Assembly (NCBI GenBank): GCA_023151115.1
Contig: JAKLJP010000002.1
Location: 310,001 to 374,000, forward strand
Direction: 5' to 3'
Origin: Anaerolineae bacterium
GTDB lineage: Bacteria; Chloroflexota; Anaerolineae; 4572-78; J111
Length of the DNA stretch: 64,000 nt
Below are positions 7,229 to 16,272 of this stretch, piece by piece (position 1 is the first letter of the stretch; each line of letters begins with the position of its first letter). Made by a program: the position numbers and the translations under genes. Below the pieces are notes generated by a model. That model was not told the origin of the DNA. It searched no databases and saw only the letters and a program-made list of their open reading frames with translations.

Positions 7229-9697
7229 TTATTCGCCGCCGGGGGTAACTTCAACCTCGAGCGCGGTCCAGCTTTCGCCGGTCACATCGCCGCTGAGATA
7301 CTGGTGAGCCGCTTCGGCCAGGTCGGTGCGATAGGCGTCGGCGCTGGGGGCTTCCTTGATCACGCCGCCTTCAACCGAAATCGTGGCGGTTTGTTCCCAC
7401 AATGCCGGATCCATAATCCCGATGCCGTTGGGGGAGGGCCAGATCAGCTTGTTGATTTCATTCAACTGCCAGCGCATGTGGCCTTCACCCAGGGTGGGGC
7501 CGTTGTCGAGCACAATTTGGACGCACTCGTCGAAGTTGTCGCGACAGAACTGCCAGCCCTTGAAAGCGGCGGCCAGGAACTGGGTGGCCAACTGCTCATT
7601 GCCTTCTTCGGCCAGCCACTTGCCGTCCACAAACACGTGGTCTTGCAGCATGGCGGTACCGACATCGTTGAAGTTGATAACCACCAGGTCTTCCGGCTGG
7701 TAGAGTTCACCGGTTTCTTCATTGGTGGCTTCCAAAACCTGGGCGTACTCGTTGTAGGTCATGGCCTGGGCTGCATCCAATTCACGGTTGAGTAGGGCCA
7801 GCATATCGAAACTTTGCTGGATGATTTCAACATCCTCGGGGTTGTTCGGATCAATCCCTTCTTTACGCATGGCGGCAAAGAGTTCGTGCTCATTGCCAAA
7901 ACCCCAGGTGCCAATCTTTTTGCCTTTCATATCGGCCACGGTGGTTACCGGCGCATCGGCCCAGGAAACTTCCAAAGTCCCACTGCGCTGGAATACCTGA
8001 GCGATATTGACCAGATCAGCGCCTTCTTCGCGCGAGGCCAGGACCTTGGGCACCCAGGCGATACCAAATTGTGCCTGGCCAGAGGCAACCACCTGCTGCG
8101 GCACAATGTCTACCGCGCCTTCGAGAATGGTCACATCCAGGCAGAACTCTTCAAAGAAACCTTGCGCTTTGGCGGCATAGTAGCCGGCAAATTGCGATTG
8201 GGCCACCCATTGCAGTTGGAGATTGACCGGAGTCAACTCGGTACACTCGGGTGGGGCCATAGCTTCTGCCGTTTCGCCGGCAGGAGCCTCGGCTTCACCT
8301 TCAGCCGGAGCAGCCGCTTCACCGCCGCCGGGGAGCCAGAAGGGCTGAGGCGGCCAGGCGCCGTCCACTACTTCGGCTTCGGTCAACTGGAACACGGCCA
8401 ACGCTTCGCCGGTGGCGCAGTCGCCGTTCTCATCACACGACAGCGTCCCGGTCAAACCCTGGAAGTCTTTGATGCCATACATCGCGTCGCGCAGGGCTTG
8501 TCGAGGGATATGCAGTGTGCCGTCATCTTCCATCACCGCGACTTGTTCGATGGCCTGGAAGAGCATATTGGCGGCATCATAGGCGTGAGCGTGGAAACCG
8601 CTGACGGGCTTCTCGCCATACTTCTCTTCATACTTGGCCACAAAGTCGTCATAGGGCTGGCCTTGCACAAAGGGTCCGGACAGGTACATGCCAATGGCGC
8701 ACTCGCCGGCCGCTTCGGGGAAGGTGTCAATGGTCAAACCATCGGCGCCCATCATGACCGTGTCGGCCAGGTCGGGCACATCACACTTCTGTGCGGCAAT
8801 GAAGTCGCCTTCCGGCTCGAAGATGGGGAAGTAGATGATTTCCGGCTTGTCGGCCCCAATCTTGGTCAGGACGCCCTTCATATCGGTGTCGCCGACATTG
8901 ATCGCTTCCTGGCTGGTGATGGTTCCGCCCAGTTCGGTGAAGACATCGGCAAAGACCTGCTGCAAGCTCTCGGCATAAGGACTGCCATCGTGGATGGTGG
9001 CGGCGGTCTTGAGGCCCAGTTCGTTGTAGGCAAACTCGGCGGCGATGCGGCCCTGGAACAGGTCGTTGTGGGCGGTGCGCAGATAGCCCGGATGATGGTC
9101 AGGGTGGTCAGGATTGGTCAAGTCGGGGTTGGTGTTGGAGGGCGAAATCATAACCATCCCGGCTTCGGAGATGAGGGGCATGGCGGCGCGGGCTTCGCTG
9201 GAACAGGAGGTACCGATGATGCCGACGATGGTCGGGTCGGCGGCAATCTTGGTTCCGGCGGTTTGACCGCCTTCGGCGGAACACAGTGAGTCCTCGCCGG
9301 TCAGTTCGATGGGATGGCCGAGCAGTTCGCCGCCCTTGTCGTCAATAGCGATTTCGACGCCGCGGTTGTTGTCGGTGCCCAGCGGGGCGGTGCCGCCCGA
9401 CACCGTCGCAATCCAGGCAATGTGGATCGGGTCGCCGGCCGCAATTTCGACGCAGCCGATGGGGTCGGTGCAGCCTGCGGCGGCAGGCTCTTCAGTGGCC
9501 GCCGGAGCTTCAGCCGCTGGTTCTTCAGTGGCTGCCGGAGCTTCGGCGGCGGGTTCTTCGGTCGCCGCGGGGGCTTCAGCCGCCGGTTCTTCGGTCGCAG
9601 CCGGTTTCTCGGCTTCCGGCGTCGCCGCGCCCGTACAGCCGACTACCAGAGTCAGGGTTACCAGCAAAGTGAGTAACCAAATCAATCGTTTGCTCAT
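7229..9697 (-). CDS. Lipoprotein fusing a Liv-type and an NMT1/THI5-type solute-binding protein
   Basis: This 822-residue protein joins two unrelated ABC-importer binding proteins. Residues 1-21 are a lipoprotein signal ending LVVGC. Residues 31-74 are four copies of an Ala/Glu/Pro-rich unit (PAATEEPAAEA). Residues about 76-455 form a class I binding fold (Peripla_BP_6, as in LivJ), with HIAWIATVSGGTAPLGTDNN, GIIGTSCSSEARAAMPL and SEAGMVMISPSNTNPDLT. After a second Ala/Glu/Pro linker, residues about 489-790 form an NMT1/THI5 (SsuA-like) domain: LQLQWVAQSQFAGYYAA, VVASGQAQFGI, NIAQVFQRSGTL, WGFGNEHEL and WQLNEINKLIWPSPNGIG. Each domain is near its normal full length. The ATG has an excellent AGGAGGAG site. 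Genes for an SsuBC-type pair and LivFGMH lie immediately upstream and the block has no other binding protein, so one tethered protein may feed two transporters. Confidence 0.9.
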   Translation of the reverse strand: MSKRLIWLLTLLVTLTLVVGCTGAATPEAEKPAATEEPAAEAPAATEEPAAEAPAATEEPAAEAPAATEEPAAAGCTDPIGCVEIAAGDPIHIAWIATVSGGTAPLGTDNNRGVEIAIDDKGGELLGHPIELTGEDSLCSAEGGQTAGTKIAADPTIVGIIGTSCSSEARAAMPLISEAGMVMISPSNTNPDLTNPDHPDHHPGYLRTAHNDLFQGRIAAEFAYNELGLKTAATIHDGSPYAESLQQVFADVFTELGGTITSQEAINVGDTDMKGVLTKIGADKPEIIYFPIFEPEGDFIAAQKCDVPDLADTVMMGADGLTIDTFPEAAGECAIGMYLSGPFVQGQPYDDFVAKYEEKYGEKPVSGFHAHAYDAANMLFQAIEQVAVMEDDGTLHIPRQALRDAMYGIKDFQGLTGTLSCDENGDCATGEALAVFQLTEAEVVDGAWPPQPFWLPGGGEAAAPAEGEAEAPAGETAEAMAPPECTELTPVNLQLQWVAQSQFAGYYAAKAQGFFEEFCLDVTILEGAVDIVPQQVVASGQAQFGIAWVPKVLASREEGADLVNIAQVFQRSGTLEVSWADAPVTTVADMKGKKIGTWGFGNEHELFAAMRKEGIDPNNPEDVEIIQQSFDMLALLNRELDAAQAMTYNEYAQVLEATNEETGELYQPEDLVVINFNDVGTAMLQDHVFVDGKWLAEEGNEQLATQFLAAAFKGWQFCRDNFDECVQIVLDNGPTLGEGHMRWQLNEINKLIWPSPNGIGIMDPALWEQTATISVEGGVIKEAPSADAYRTDLAEAAHQYLSGDVTGESWTALEVEVTPGGE

Positions 9698-9815
9698 TTT
9701 AAAATCTCCTCCTACTAAGATTAAAATAAACTATACCTGACTTTTTCGAACAGATTTTTGGTTTGTACTTATCGTTGAGATTACCACCCCCTTTCAATGG
9801 TCAACGATTAGCGGC

Positions 9816-9858
9816 TTATCTCGCTCCCACGCTTCGCGTCAGTTTGGGAGTGAGATAA
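9816..9858. repeat. Palindrome TTATCTCGCTCCCA / TGGGAGTGAGATAA
   Basis: Two 14-base arms, complementary except for one position, are separated by 15 bases. It sits between the permease stop and the promoter region of the fused binding-protein gene, and could act as an intercistronic hairpin or terminator. It resembles in style, but not in sequence, the palindrome at 7181-7217. Confidence 0.6.
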
Positions 9859-9859
9859 A

Positions 9860-10792
9860 CTAATTTCTAAAAGAGACGTGCCAAGGCATAGCCAGCCGTT
9901 CGGCGGCGAGGATGACCAGGTAAAGGGCAATGCCCAGGATGCAGGCGACAATAATGGCGGCCCAGGCGGAGGAAAAACGAAACAAGGCTGCTTCCTGGGT
10001 GATAAAAACGCCCAGGGCAATGCGGGGACCGCCAAAATATTCGCCCACAACGGCGCCAATCATACTCAACGCGGCTGCTATTTTGAAGCCGTTAAAGAGA
10101 TAGGGGAGGGAATTGGGGATACGAAGTTTAAATAGAATCTCGAAATCGCTGGCTGCATAGGAGCGCATCAGTTCCAGCGAGCGGGCATCAACCGAGACGA
10201 GGCCGCGCACGGTATTGATCATCATGGGGAAAAAGATCATAATCGCCACGATGGCCATTTTGGAGAAAGGATTGTCCAGCCCAAACCAGTTGTTCATAAT
10301 CGGGGCAAAAGCGATAATGGGGGTAGAGTTGGCGGCAATAGCAAAAGGCATAAAGGCTTCGCGGGTCACGGTCCAGCGGGCTGTCGCCAGCGCGATCAGG
10401 ATGCCCGTGCTACAGCCAAGCGCAAAGCCCCCCAAAGCTTCACGCAGGGTAAAAAAAGCTGCCTGTAGGATAGGATCAAGATTAGCGCCTTTGACGGCGA
10501 CGATTTGGCGGCCAAATAACGAAAAATCGGCAAATTTGCCGGCCAGGACCGGCTCCAGCTTGTCACGGGACACATTGGCCGGGACAAATACAAAGAACTG
10601 GTCGGTGGAAGTAGCGGCTGCCGTGTCCCCCGGCTCAAAGATGAAGAACTGGGCAAAGTTAGCCAGGATAACGGAAGGGCGGGGCAGGAGGAACTTTTGG
10701 ATATTAAAGCTGGCCACCCATACCTCCCACAAAACCAGGATAACAATCAGGACGAGTACCGGGGCCAGGTATTTTTGGACACGATCATTCAT
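9860..10792 (-). CDS. ABC importer permease, SsuC/TauC type
   Basis: This 310-residue inner-membrane permease has the BPD_transp_1 fold. The coupling-helix motif region reads LELMRSYAASDFEILFKLRI followed by PNSLPYLFNGFKIA, which corresponds to the EAA loop of this family. The first helix (about 10-30) is followed by an insertion of about 60 polar residues (about 50-110) before the second helix. SsuC and TauC lack this insertion, and it probably faces the binding protein outside. Its ATG overlaps the stop of the upstream ATPase gene (ATGA), so the two are coupled. The downstream gene is the binding protein with an NMT1/THI5 domain, the type of domain that normally partners this permease class. 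Confidence 0.9.
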   Translation of the reverse strand: MNDRVQKYLAPVLVLIVILVLWEVWVASFNIQKFLLPRPSVILANFAQFFIFEPGDTAAATSTDQFFVFVPANVSRDKLEPVLAGKFADFSLFGRQIVAVKGANLDPILQAAFFTLREALGGFALGCSTGILIALATARWTVTREAFMPFAIAANSTPIIAFAPIMNNWFGLDNPFSKMAIVAIMIFFPMMINTVRGLVSVDARSLELMRSYAASDFEILFKLRIPNSLPYLFNGFKIAAALSMIGAVVGEYFGGPRIALGVFITQEAALFRFSSAWAAIIVACILGIALYLVILAAERLAMPWHVSFRN

Positions 10793-11574
10793 TCCCGTTT
10801 ACTTTCGCTTCTCCGTAGGGCTTCGCGTACTTCAGTTTCCAACTCAAAAAAGCGCACATTTTCACGGGTGTCGGTGTTGCGCGGGTGGGGGAGGTCAATT
10901 TTAATATCTTGGGTAATGCGACCCGGCCGGGCCGACATAACGATAACACGGGTGGAAAGAAAAACGGCTTCGGTGATGCTGTGGGTGACAAAAATGACGG
11001 TGGTTTGCGTTTTCTGCCAGATGTTGAGAAGTTCCAGGTTGAGCCGCTCACGGGTCATCTCGTCCAAAGCGCCAAACGGCTCATCCATTAACAGAATTGA
11101 AGGCTCAAAGGCCAGAGCGCGGGCAATGGCTACCCGTTGCTGCATGCCGCCGGAGAGTTGCCAGGGAAAATGTTTGGCAAAATCACTCAACTCCACCAGG
11201 GCCAACATTTCGCGGGTGCGCCCTTCTTTTTTCTCTTTGGAATAGTTCATCAACTCCAGGGGGAGTTGCACATTTTTAGCCACGGTTCGCCAATCATAAA
11301 GCGTTGCCGCTTGAAAAACCATACCATAATCGCGGTCCAGCCGGGCTTGATGGGCGCTTTTGTTGTTAATTAGCACCTGTCCAGAGGTGATGCCGGTCAA
11401 ATCGCCGATCACTCGCAGCAAGGTTGACTTGCCACAACCCGATGGCCCGATGAGGGAGATAAATTCATTGGGTTGAATGACCAGATTAATATCTTTTAAG
11501 GCATGAACCTGGTTGGCGGTCCCTTCGCCAAAAGTCTTATTAAGGTTCTGAATGGAGACAACTGGGTTTTGCAT
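10789..11574 (-). CDS. ABC importer ATPase, SsuB/TauB type
   Basis: This cytoplasmic ATPase (261 residues from the chosen ATG) energises the adjacent permease. Walker A is GPSGCGKST, the signature LSGGMQQR and Walker B ILLMDEPFGALDE, followed by FVTHSITEA with the switch His. The frame stays open about 30 codons further upstream to a TTG, but that DNA contains an intergenic-type repeat (11611-11647) and encodes nothing family-like. I therefore choose the ATG that gives MQNPVVSIQNLNKTF, although its ribosome site is weak. The gene overlaps the permease gene by 4 bases and follows livF after 105 bases. Confidence 0.9.
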   Translation of the reverse strand: MQNPVVSIQNLNKTFGEGTANQVHALKDINLVIQPNEFISLIGPSGCGKSTLLRVIGDLTGITSGQVLINNKSAHQARLDRDYGMVFQAATLYDWRTVAKNVQLPLELMNYSKEKKEGRTREMLALVELSDFAKHFPWQLSGGMQQRVAIARALAFEPSILLMDEPFGALDEMTRERLNLELLNIWQKTQTTVIFVTHSITEAVFLSTRVIVMSARPGRITQDIKIDLPHPRNTDTRENVRFFELETEVREALRRSESKRE

Positions 11575-11610
11575 CGAAATTTCAAAAGTTGGGATTTGAG
11601 AAATGAGAGT

Positions 11611-11647
11611 TTCGTCTTGCGTGTTGTGTAAAACGGAAGACGCAACA
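11611..11647. repeat. Short repeat with CGTCTTGCGT and GACGCAACA units
   Basis: Opposed CGTCTTGCGTGTTG and GGAAGACGCAACA units lie between livF and the ATPase gene. The same words recur at 53343-53393 before another gene. Its presence argues against translation starting upstream of it. Confidence 0.5.
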
Positions 11648-11679
11648 TAGTTTGGTTTTATCAAGCTTCTGGGATTACT

Positions 11680-12393
11680 TTATATTTCTCCTAAGTAAGC
11701 CTGGCGCACCATTTGATTATGGCGCAAACTCTCGGCGTCATCGGCTAGGACAATTTCACCTGTTTGCAAAACATAGCCCCGGTGGGCAATAGCCAGGGCC
11801 ACATTGGCGTTTTGTTCGACTAAAAGAATGGTCGTTCCCTGTTGATTAATCTCGCTGATTTTATCAAAGATGCTTTCGACCAAAATAGGGGCCAGACCCA
11901 TCGAAGGCTCATCCATCAATAACAGCCGCGGTCGGGACATTAGGGCGCGAGCCGTAGCCAGCATTTGCTGCTCACCCCCGCTGAGCGTCCCGGCTACCTG
12001 CTGGCGGCGTTCTTTCAAACGGGGAAAAAGGGTGAAAAAGAGCTCCATATCCTGGGCGATGCCGCGCCGGTCTTTGCGATAGTAAGCCCCCATATCCAGA
12101 TTTTCGGAAACGGTCAAGCTGGAAAAAATACCTCGGCCTTCGGGAACTAGGGCTAGACCCTTGCTCACCAGTTCATGCGGTTTGTAGTTGCGTAAATCCT
12201 CACCGTCAAAGTAAATAGAACCCTGGCGTGGCTGTAATAGCCCGCTGATGGTCTTAAGGGTGGTGCTTTTGCCGGCTCCATTGCCGCCGATCAGCGTTAC
12301 AATTTCACCCTGTTCCACCGTCAAAGAGATGCCTTTGAGGGCATGGATATTGCCGTAGTAAGTGTGAACGTCATTGACTTCGAGAAGAGGCAT
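11680..12393 (-). CDS. livF: Branched-chain-type ABC importer ATPase LivF
   Basis: This 237-residue ATPase is one of two that drive a LivHM-type permease. Walker A is GGNGAGKST, the signature LSGGEQQM and Walker B LLLMDEPSMGLAP, followed by LLVEQNANVALAIAHRGYVL. These features and the length are typical of LivF rather than LivG. The ATG is at the usual position (MPLLEVNDVHTYYG). A 133-base gap containing an inverted repeat separates it from livG upstream. Liv systems carry amino acids, but family members also move urea, amides and aromatic compounds, so the substrate here may be a ureide. Confidence 0.93.
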   Translation of the reverse strand: MPLLEVNDVHTYYGNIHALKGISLTVEQGEIVTLIGGNGAGKSTTLKTISGLLQPRQGSIYFDGEDLRNYKPHELVSKGLALVPEGRGIFSSLTVSENLDMGAYYRKDRRGIAQDMELFFTLFPRLKERRQQVAGTLSGGEQQMLATARALMSRPRLLLMDEPSMGLAPILVESIFDKISEINQQGTTILLVEQNANVALAIAHRGYVLQTGEIVLADDAESLRHNQMVRQAYLGEI

Positions 12394-12410
12394 CGTTTTT
12401 GCTCCGCAGT

Positions 12411-12524
12411 AATTGTGAATGGTGAATTGTCAATTGTCCCAAAGGGATACCCTTGCGGTATGAATTGTTAATGAGGTTAAAAGAAAACTAACCATTAATT
12501 ATTTACCATTCACCATTCACAATT
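12411..12524. repeat. Inverted array of AATTGTGAATGG units between livG and livF
   Basis: AATTGTGAATGGTGAATTG at 12411-12429 faces ACCATTCACCATTCACAATT at 12505-12524. The interior adds CAATTGTC and a GGGATACCCTTGCGGTAT stem. The arms consist of about 7-base units (TGAATTG, TGAATGG), as in the arrays at 50897-50954 and 53172-53262. It occupies nearly the whole gap inside an operon. Confidence 0.7.
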
Positions 12525-12526
12525 TT

Positions 12527-13315
12527 TTAGGCCGCTTGTTCTAGATTCGCCACTACCCCGCGCCCCAGGTAAGCTTCAATCACGCGAGTGTTACGCTGAA
12601 TTTCGGCGGGAACACCTTCGGCAATCTTGACGCCGTAGTCGAGTACGGTGACGGTTTCAGAAATGCCCATGACCACCTTCATATCGTGCTCAATCAAGAG
12701 GATGGTAATGCCCAGTTCATCCCGCAGGTGTTGGATGAAGTGAGTCATTTCTGCCGTTTCTTGGGGGTTCATGCCGGCGGTAGGTTCGTCGAGCAGCAGC
12801 ACTTTGGGTTTGCTGGCCAGGGCGCGGGCAATTTCCAGGCGGCGCTGGTCGCCGTAAGGCAAATTTTTAGCCAGCAGGTCGCCCTTGCCGGCCAGGCCGA
12901 CAAAGCGCAGTAACCGTCTGGCTTCTTCCAGGGCTTGTTTCTCCTCTTGCCTTACACTAGGGAAGCGAAAAATGGCCCCCAATAGGTTGGTCTTTAAGTG
13001 ACTGTGCAGGCCAACCAATACATTTTCAATGGCCGGCATATTGGCGAATAGGCGAATATTTTGATAGGTCCGGGCAATTCCCTTATGGGTAATCACATCG
13101 GGCGATTTGTTAAGGAGTGATTCACCGTTCAGGAGAATATCCCCCTCTTCCGGTTTGTAAAAACCGGTGATGCAGTTGAAAAGGGTGGTTTTCCCGGCGC
13201 CGTTGGGTCCAATTACGCTATGAATGGCCTGTTCTTTGACATCGAGATCAAGATCGCCAATGGCAACCAGGCCGCCAAATCGTTTAACCAGTTTTTGAAC
13301 TTTGAGCATTGACAT
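12527..13315 (-). CDS. livG: Branched-chain-type ABC importer ATPase LivG
   Basis: This 262-residue ATPase pairs with LivF. Walker A is GPNGAGKTT. The signature region reads LPYGDQRRLEIARAL, the usual LivG variant of the LSGGQ loop, and Walker B is VLLLDEPTAGMNPQE, followed by LIEHDMKVVMGI. Its ATG overlaps the livM stop by one base (TAATG), so translation is coupled. A second in-frame ATG two codons later is also possible. Confidence 0.93.
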   Translation of the reverse strand: MSMLKVQKLVKRFGGLVAIGDLDLDVKEQAIHSVIGPNGAGKTTLFNCITGFYKPEEGDILLNGESLLNKSPDVITHKGIARTYQNIRLFANMPAIENVLVGLHSHLKTNLLGAIFRFPSVRQEEKQALEEARRLLRFVGLAGKGDLLAKNLPYGDQRRLEIARALASKPKVLLLDEPTAGMNPQETAEMTHFIQHLRDELGITILLIEHDMKVVMGISETVTVLDYGVKIAEGVPAEIQRNTRVIEAYLGRGVVANLEQAA

Positions 13316-15054
13316 TATTGACCACCCGTTACGGCTGAGGTTGCCCCGGTTAAATCAACCACATTTTCAGTGACAGGTACATCTTCCTCGGCATGGAGTT
13401 CGCGCTGGCGCGTTTTTTCCGGCCACAAGCCTTCGGGCCGGTAAAGCATCATGGCCACCAGGACGGCTCCGTAAACCATCAGGCGAAATTCGTCAAACTC
13501 GCGCAGCAGTTCTGGCAGGCCCACCAACGCCAGCGCCCCCACGACCACTCCCGGAATACTGCCCATCCCCCCGACAATAATCAAAGCCAGCACATTGACC
13601 GAAATCAGCAGGTTGAAACTATGCGGATAAATTGTGGCCAATTTGCTGGCAAAAATAGCCCCACTCAGCCCGGAAAAGGCCGCACCAACGCCAAAGGCCA
13701 TCAATTTGGTCACAACCAAATCAATCCCCATGGCCTGGGCCACATCTTCATCTTCACGCATGGCCATCCAGGCCCGGCCCGGACGCGAATCTTTTAAGCG
13801 TAGGGCAATAAAAGCGCCAATCAGACAGGCAATCAAAATGAGGTAGTAAAGTTTTTGAGCGTCGTCTATGACGATTTCGCCAATACTCGCTCTGGCCACC
13901 TGCACAATCCCTTGAGAGCCGCCAATGTGGGGCTTGAGCATATCAGACAGGGCCAGAATGCGGATAATTTCCCCAAAACCGAGGGTGACAATAGCCAGGT
14001 AGTCGCCTCGAATGTGGAGTACGGGCACTCCCAAAATAACCCCGGCTATCACTGAAGCCAGCACTGCTACGGGTAAGGCTTCCCAGAAGGTCCACTGGGC
14101 TGAGGTGGTGAGTTCGCCGCCGGTGGTGGTCAAAACGCCCATCACATAAGCCCCAATGGCAAAGAAAGCCACATAGCCCAGGTCGAGCAGGCCGGCGAAA
14201 CCAACCACAATATTCAGGCCCAATCCCATCAGGATGTACAGACCCACCGTCGTGGCGACTTCGCTCAGGAAGGGGCCGAGCAGATTGGGCATGTAAAGCA
14301 GCACCAGCGCGATAAGGAACAAGCTGCCGTACCGCACCATATTTTGGCGGGGGGCTGGCAACCCTTGATAGCGGGCTTGAACGGTGGGCTTCCAGCCGGC
14401 CCACAAAAAATTGCCGCCGGTCACAACAATAAAAATGGCTACAGCCCCAATAACCGATAACCCTTTTTGGTTTCTTGCGCCAAAAATCCAACTAACCGCG
14501 TTGGCTACCTGCGGCCAGGGGGTGAGGGTGAGGCGGATCAAATCTTGAAGCAAACCCACTAAGATCACCCAGATAAGCCCGGCGATAATGGCGCTCCGAA
14601 TCCGGGCCGGCAGGATATACAGGAGTCCGGCAATCAAACCAACTCCCGCACCGCCAGCCACCAAATAAAAAACAGCCATTGCGGTTGTTTTTTGATCAAA
14701 GGTGAGGATTTTGAAGAGGGCTGGCGAGGCGTTGACCAGCACGGGCCGCAGGTTTATCCCTTTGCTGAGCAAGACCAATCCGGCAATAAGGCTGCCTACC
14801 AGCAGCCCGGCGATAATCCCACTGACTAGACTAATTCGCCAGTCACGACTGCTCGCTCGTTTAGCCCCAGTATAGCCAATTGTAAACACAATAATAACCA
14901 GCAGAATCTGGCCCAGTGAAATGACGCCGGCAATAATGTCACGTTTGCTAAAGGCTTCGACCATCCCGACCAGGCAAAGCAAAACGGCCACGGCCCCACC
15001 AATCAAGCCGATTTGAATTATTTTTGTCCAGTTGACTTGTGATTTTTCGGTCAT
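13315..15054 (-). CDS. livM: Branched-chain-type permease LivM with an extra N-terminal membrane domain
   Basis: The C-terminal 330 or so residues are a normal LivM permease: VGLYILMGLGLNIVVGFAGL, GYVAFFAIGAYVMGVL, IRGDYLAIVTLGFGEIIRI, NDIGGSQGIV-like GGSQGIVQ, and GRAWMAMREDEDVAQAMGID with the coupling region. The first 240 or so residues add about six further hydrophobic helices with no motif I recognise. The total is 579 residues, against roughly 300-430 for typical LivM. The ATG is preceded by GAGGT. It lies 11 bases after livH and overlaps livG by one base. Confidence 0.92.
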   Translation of the reverse strand: MTEKSQVNWTKIIQIGLIGGAVAVLLCLVGMVEAFSKRDIIAGVISLGQILLVIIVFTIGYTGAKRASSRDWRISLVSGIIAGLLVGSLIAGLVLLSKGINLRPVLVNASPALFKILTFDQKTTAMAVFYLVAGGAGVGLIAGLLYILPARIRSAIIAGLIWVILVGLLQDLIRLTLTPWPQVANAVSWIFGARNQKGLSVIGAVAIFIVVTGGNFLWAGWKPTVQARYQGLPAPRQNMVRYGSLFLIALVLLYMPNLLGPFLSEVATTVGLYILMGLGLNIVVGFAGLLDLGYVAFFAIGAYVMGVLTTTGGELTTSAQWTFWEALPVAVLASVIAGVILGVPVLHIRGDYLAIVTLGFGEIIRILALSDMLKPHIGGSQGIVQVARASIGEIVIDDAQKLYYLILIACLIGAFIALRLKDSRPGRAWMAMREDEDVAQAMGIDLVVTKLMAFGVGAAFSGLSGAIFASKLATIYPHSFNLLISVNVLALIIVGGMGSIPGVVVGALALVGLPELLREFDEFRLMVYGAVLVAMMLYRPEGLWPEKTRQRELHAEEDVPVTENVVDLTGATSAVTGGQ

Positions 15055-15065
15055 GATGGTCTACC

Positions 15066-16130
15066 TCAGGCCTTAGCCTTGCCCAACCGCTCGCCCAGGA
15101 TGCCCTGCGGACGAAAGATTAAGATCAGCACTAACATACTAAAAGCAATCACATCTTTGAGTTGATAAGGGGCGGGAATGCCCAGGCCATCCAAAAACAG
15201 GCTTGGCCCGACCGATTCAAAGATGCCCAGGAACAGGCCGCCCAACATCGCTCCGGGAACGTTACCAATCCCACCCAGCACCGCGGCGGTAAAAGCCTTA
15301 ATGCCGGGAATAAAGCCCATAAAAAAGCTTACTTGCCGGAACATCAGCGCATACAGCACTCCCGCGGCTCCGGCCAGGGCCGCGCCCAGAATAAAGGTCT
15401 GCACAATAATGGAGTCCACATTGATCCCCATTAAAGCGGCTACATCTTTATTTTCCGAAACCGCCCGCATCGCTTTGCCGGTTTTGGTGCGCTGCACAAA
15501 AGTGTAAAGGCCGAACATCAGCAGGGCTGCCGCGACAATAACGATGACCTGAATGCGCTGAATGGTAAAATCACCCCCTAAATTCCAGACGCCGTCCAAA
15601 GCTCTAACTTCGGGGTAGGCTTTGAATTGAGAGCCATACAAACCCCGAAAGGTGTACTGTAAGAAGAAAGAAGCGCCGATGGCCGTAATCAGCGGTACCA
15701 GGCGCGGGGCGCGACGGAGCGGGCGATAGGCAATTCGCTCTAACAGTACCGCCACCAGCACCGAAGTAACCATCGCCACGGCAAATACAGCCAACAGTCC
15801 CAACACCGGATTTGTATTAAGGACTTTCGCCCGGTTCATGGCATCAGCCACAAAATAGCCGGTAAAAGCGCCGCTCATATAAACTTCGCCATGAGCGAAG
15901 TTTATCATCCGCAGCACACCATAAACCATGGTATAACCGAGGGCAATCAGCGCGTAAATACTGCCCTGGGCCAGCCCAAAAATGACAAAATCAAACCATT
16001 GCCGATTGGTGTAATGGCCGGAGCGCAGGGTAGCAATTGAACCAATAATGATAATGGCTACGATGAAAGCGCCCACCAACGCCAGTGACACGTTGACGAA
16101 ATTTAAGTTATCCAGGATGCGTCGGGGCAT
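15066..16130 (-). CDS. livH: Branched-chain-type permease LivH
   Basis: This 354-residue permease pairs with LivM. Motifs are FGLAQGSIYALIALGYTMVYG, MINFAHGEVYMSGAF, RPLRRAPRLVPLITAIG, MRAVSENKDVAALMGINVD (coupling region) and FTAAVLGGIGNVPGAMLGG. An N-terminal helix (LALVGAFIVAIIIIG) adds about 40 residues to the usual length. The ATG follows AGGAGGAAAA. It is the first gene of the liv part, and the 142-base gap upstream holds an inverted repeat. Confidence 0.93.
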   Translation of the reverse strand: MPRRILDNLNFVNVSLALVGAFIVAIIIIGSIATLRSGHYTNRQWFDFVIFGLAQGSIYALIALGYTMVYGVLRMINFAHGEVYMSGAFTGYFVADAMNRAKVLNTNPVLGLLAVFAVAMVTSVLVAVLLERIAYRPLRRAPRLVPLITAIGASFFLQYTFRGLYGSQFKAYPEVRALDGVWNLGGDFTIQRIQVIVIVAAALLMFGLYTFVQRTKTGKAMRAVSENKDVAALMGINVDSIIVQTFILGAALAGAAGVLYALMFRQVSFFMGFIPGIKAFTAAVLGGIGNVPGAMLGGLFLGIFESVGPSLFLDGLGIPAPYQLKDVIAFSMLVLILIFRPQGILGERLGKAKA

Positions 16131-16179
16131 TTTTCCTCCTTTTGTTTATGAAAATATAATCCTGCTCATTCGGGAGATG

Positions 16180-16231
16180 GGGGATTAGAGAGTGGAGATT
16201 ATTGGCTCGAATCTCTACTCTCTAATCTCCC
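16180..16231. repeat. Inverted repeat GGGGATTAGAGAGTGGAGATT
   Basis: The left arm 16180-16200 faces AATCTCTACTCTCTAATCTCCC at about 16210-16231 with one or two mismatches. It lies between the FGE-like lipoprotein gene and livH and is made of short units (GATTAGAG, AGTGGAG). Confidence 0.65.
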
Positions 16232-16272
16232 TATGAGGGAAGTTATTCAATCTATGATCCTTAGCCGGCCTA

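Noticed and set aside
7814..9289. A 491-codon open frame on the plus strand
   Set aside because: It is antisense to the fused binding-protein gene, which has clear family motifs and a strong ribosome site. The antisense frame is open because of the codon bias of the real gene.
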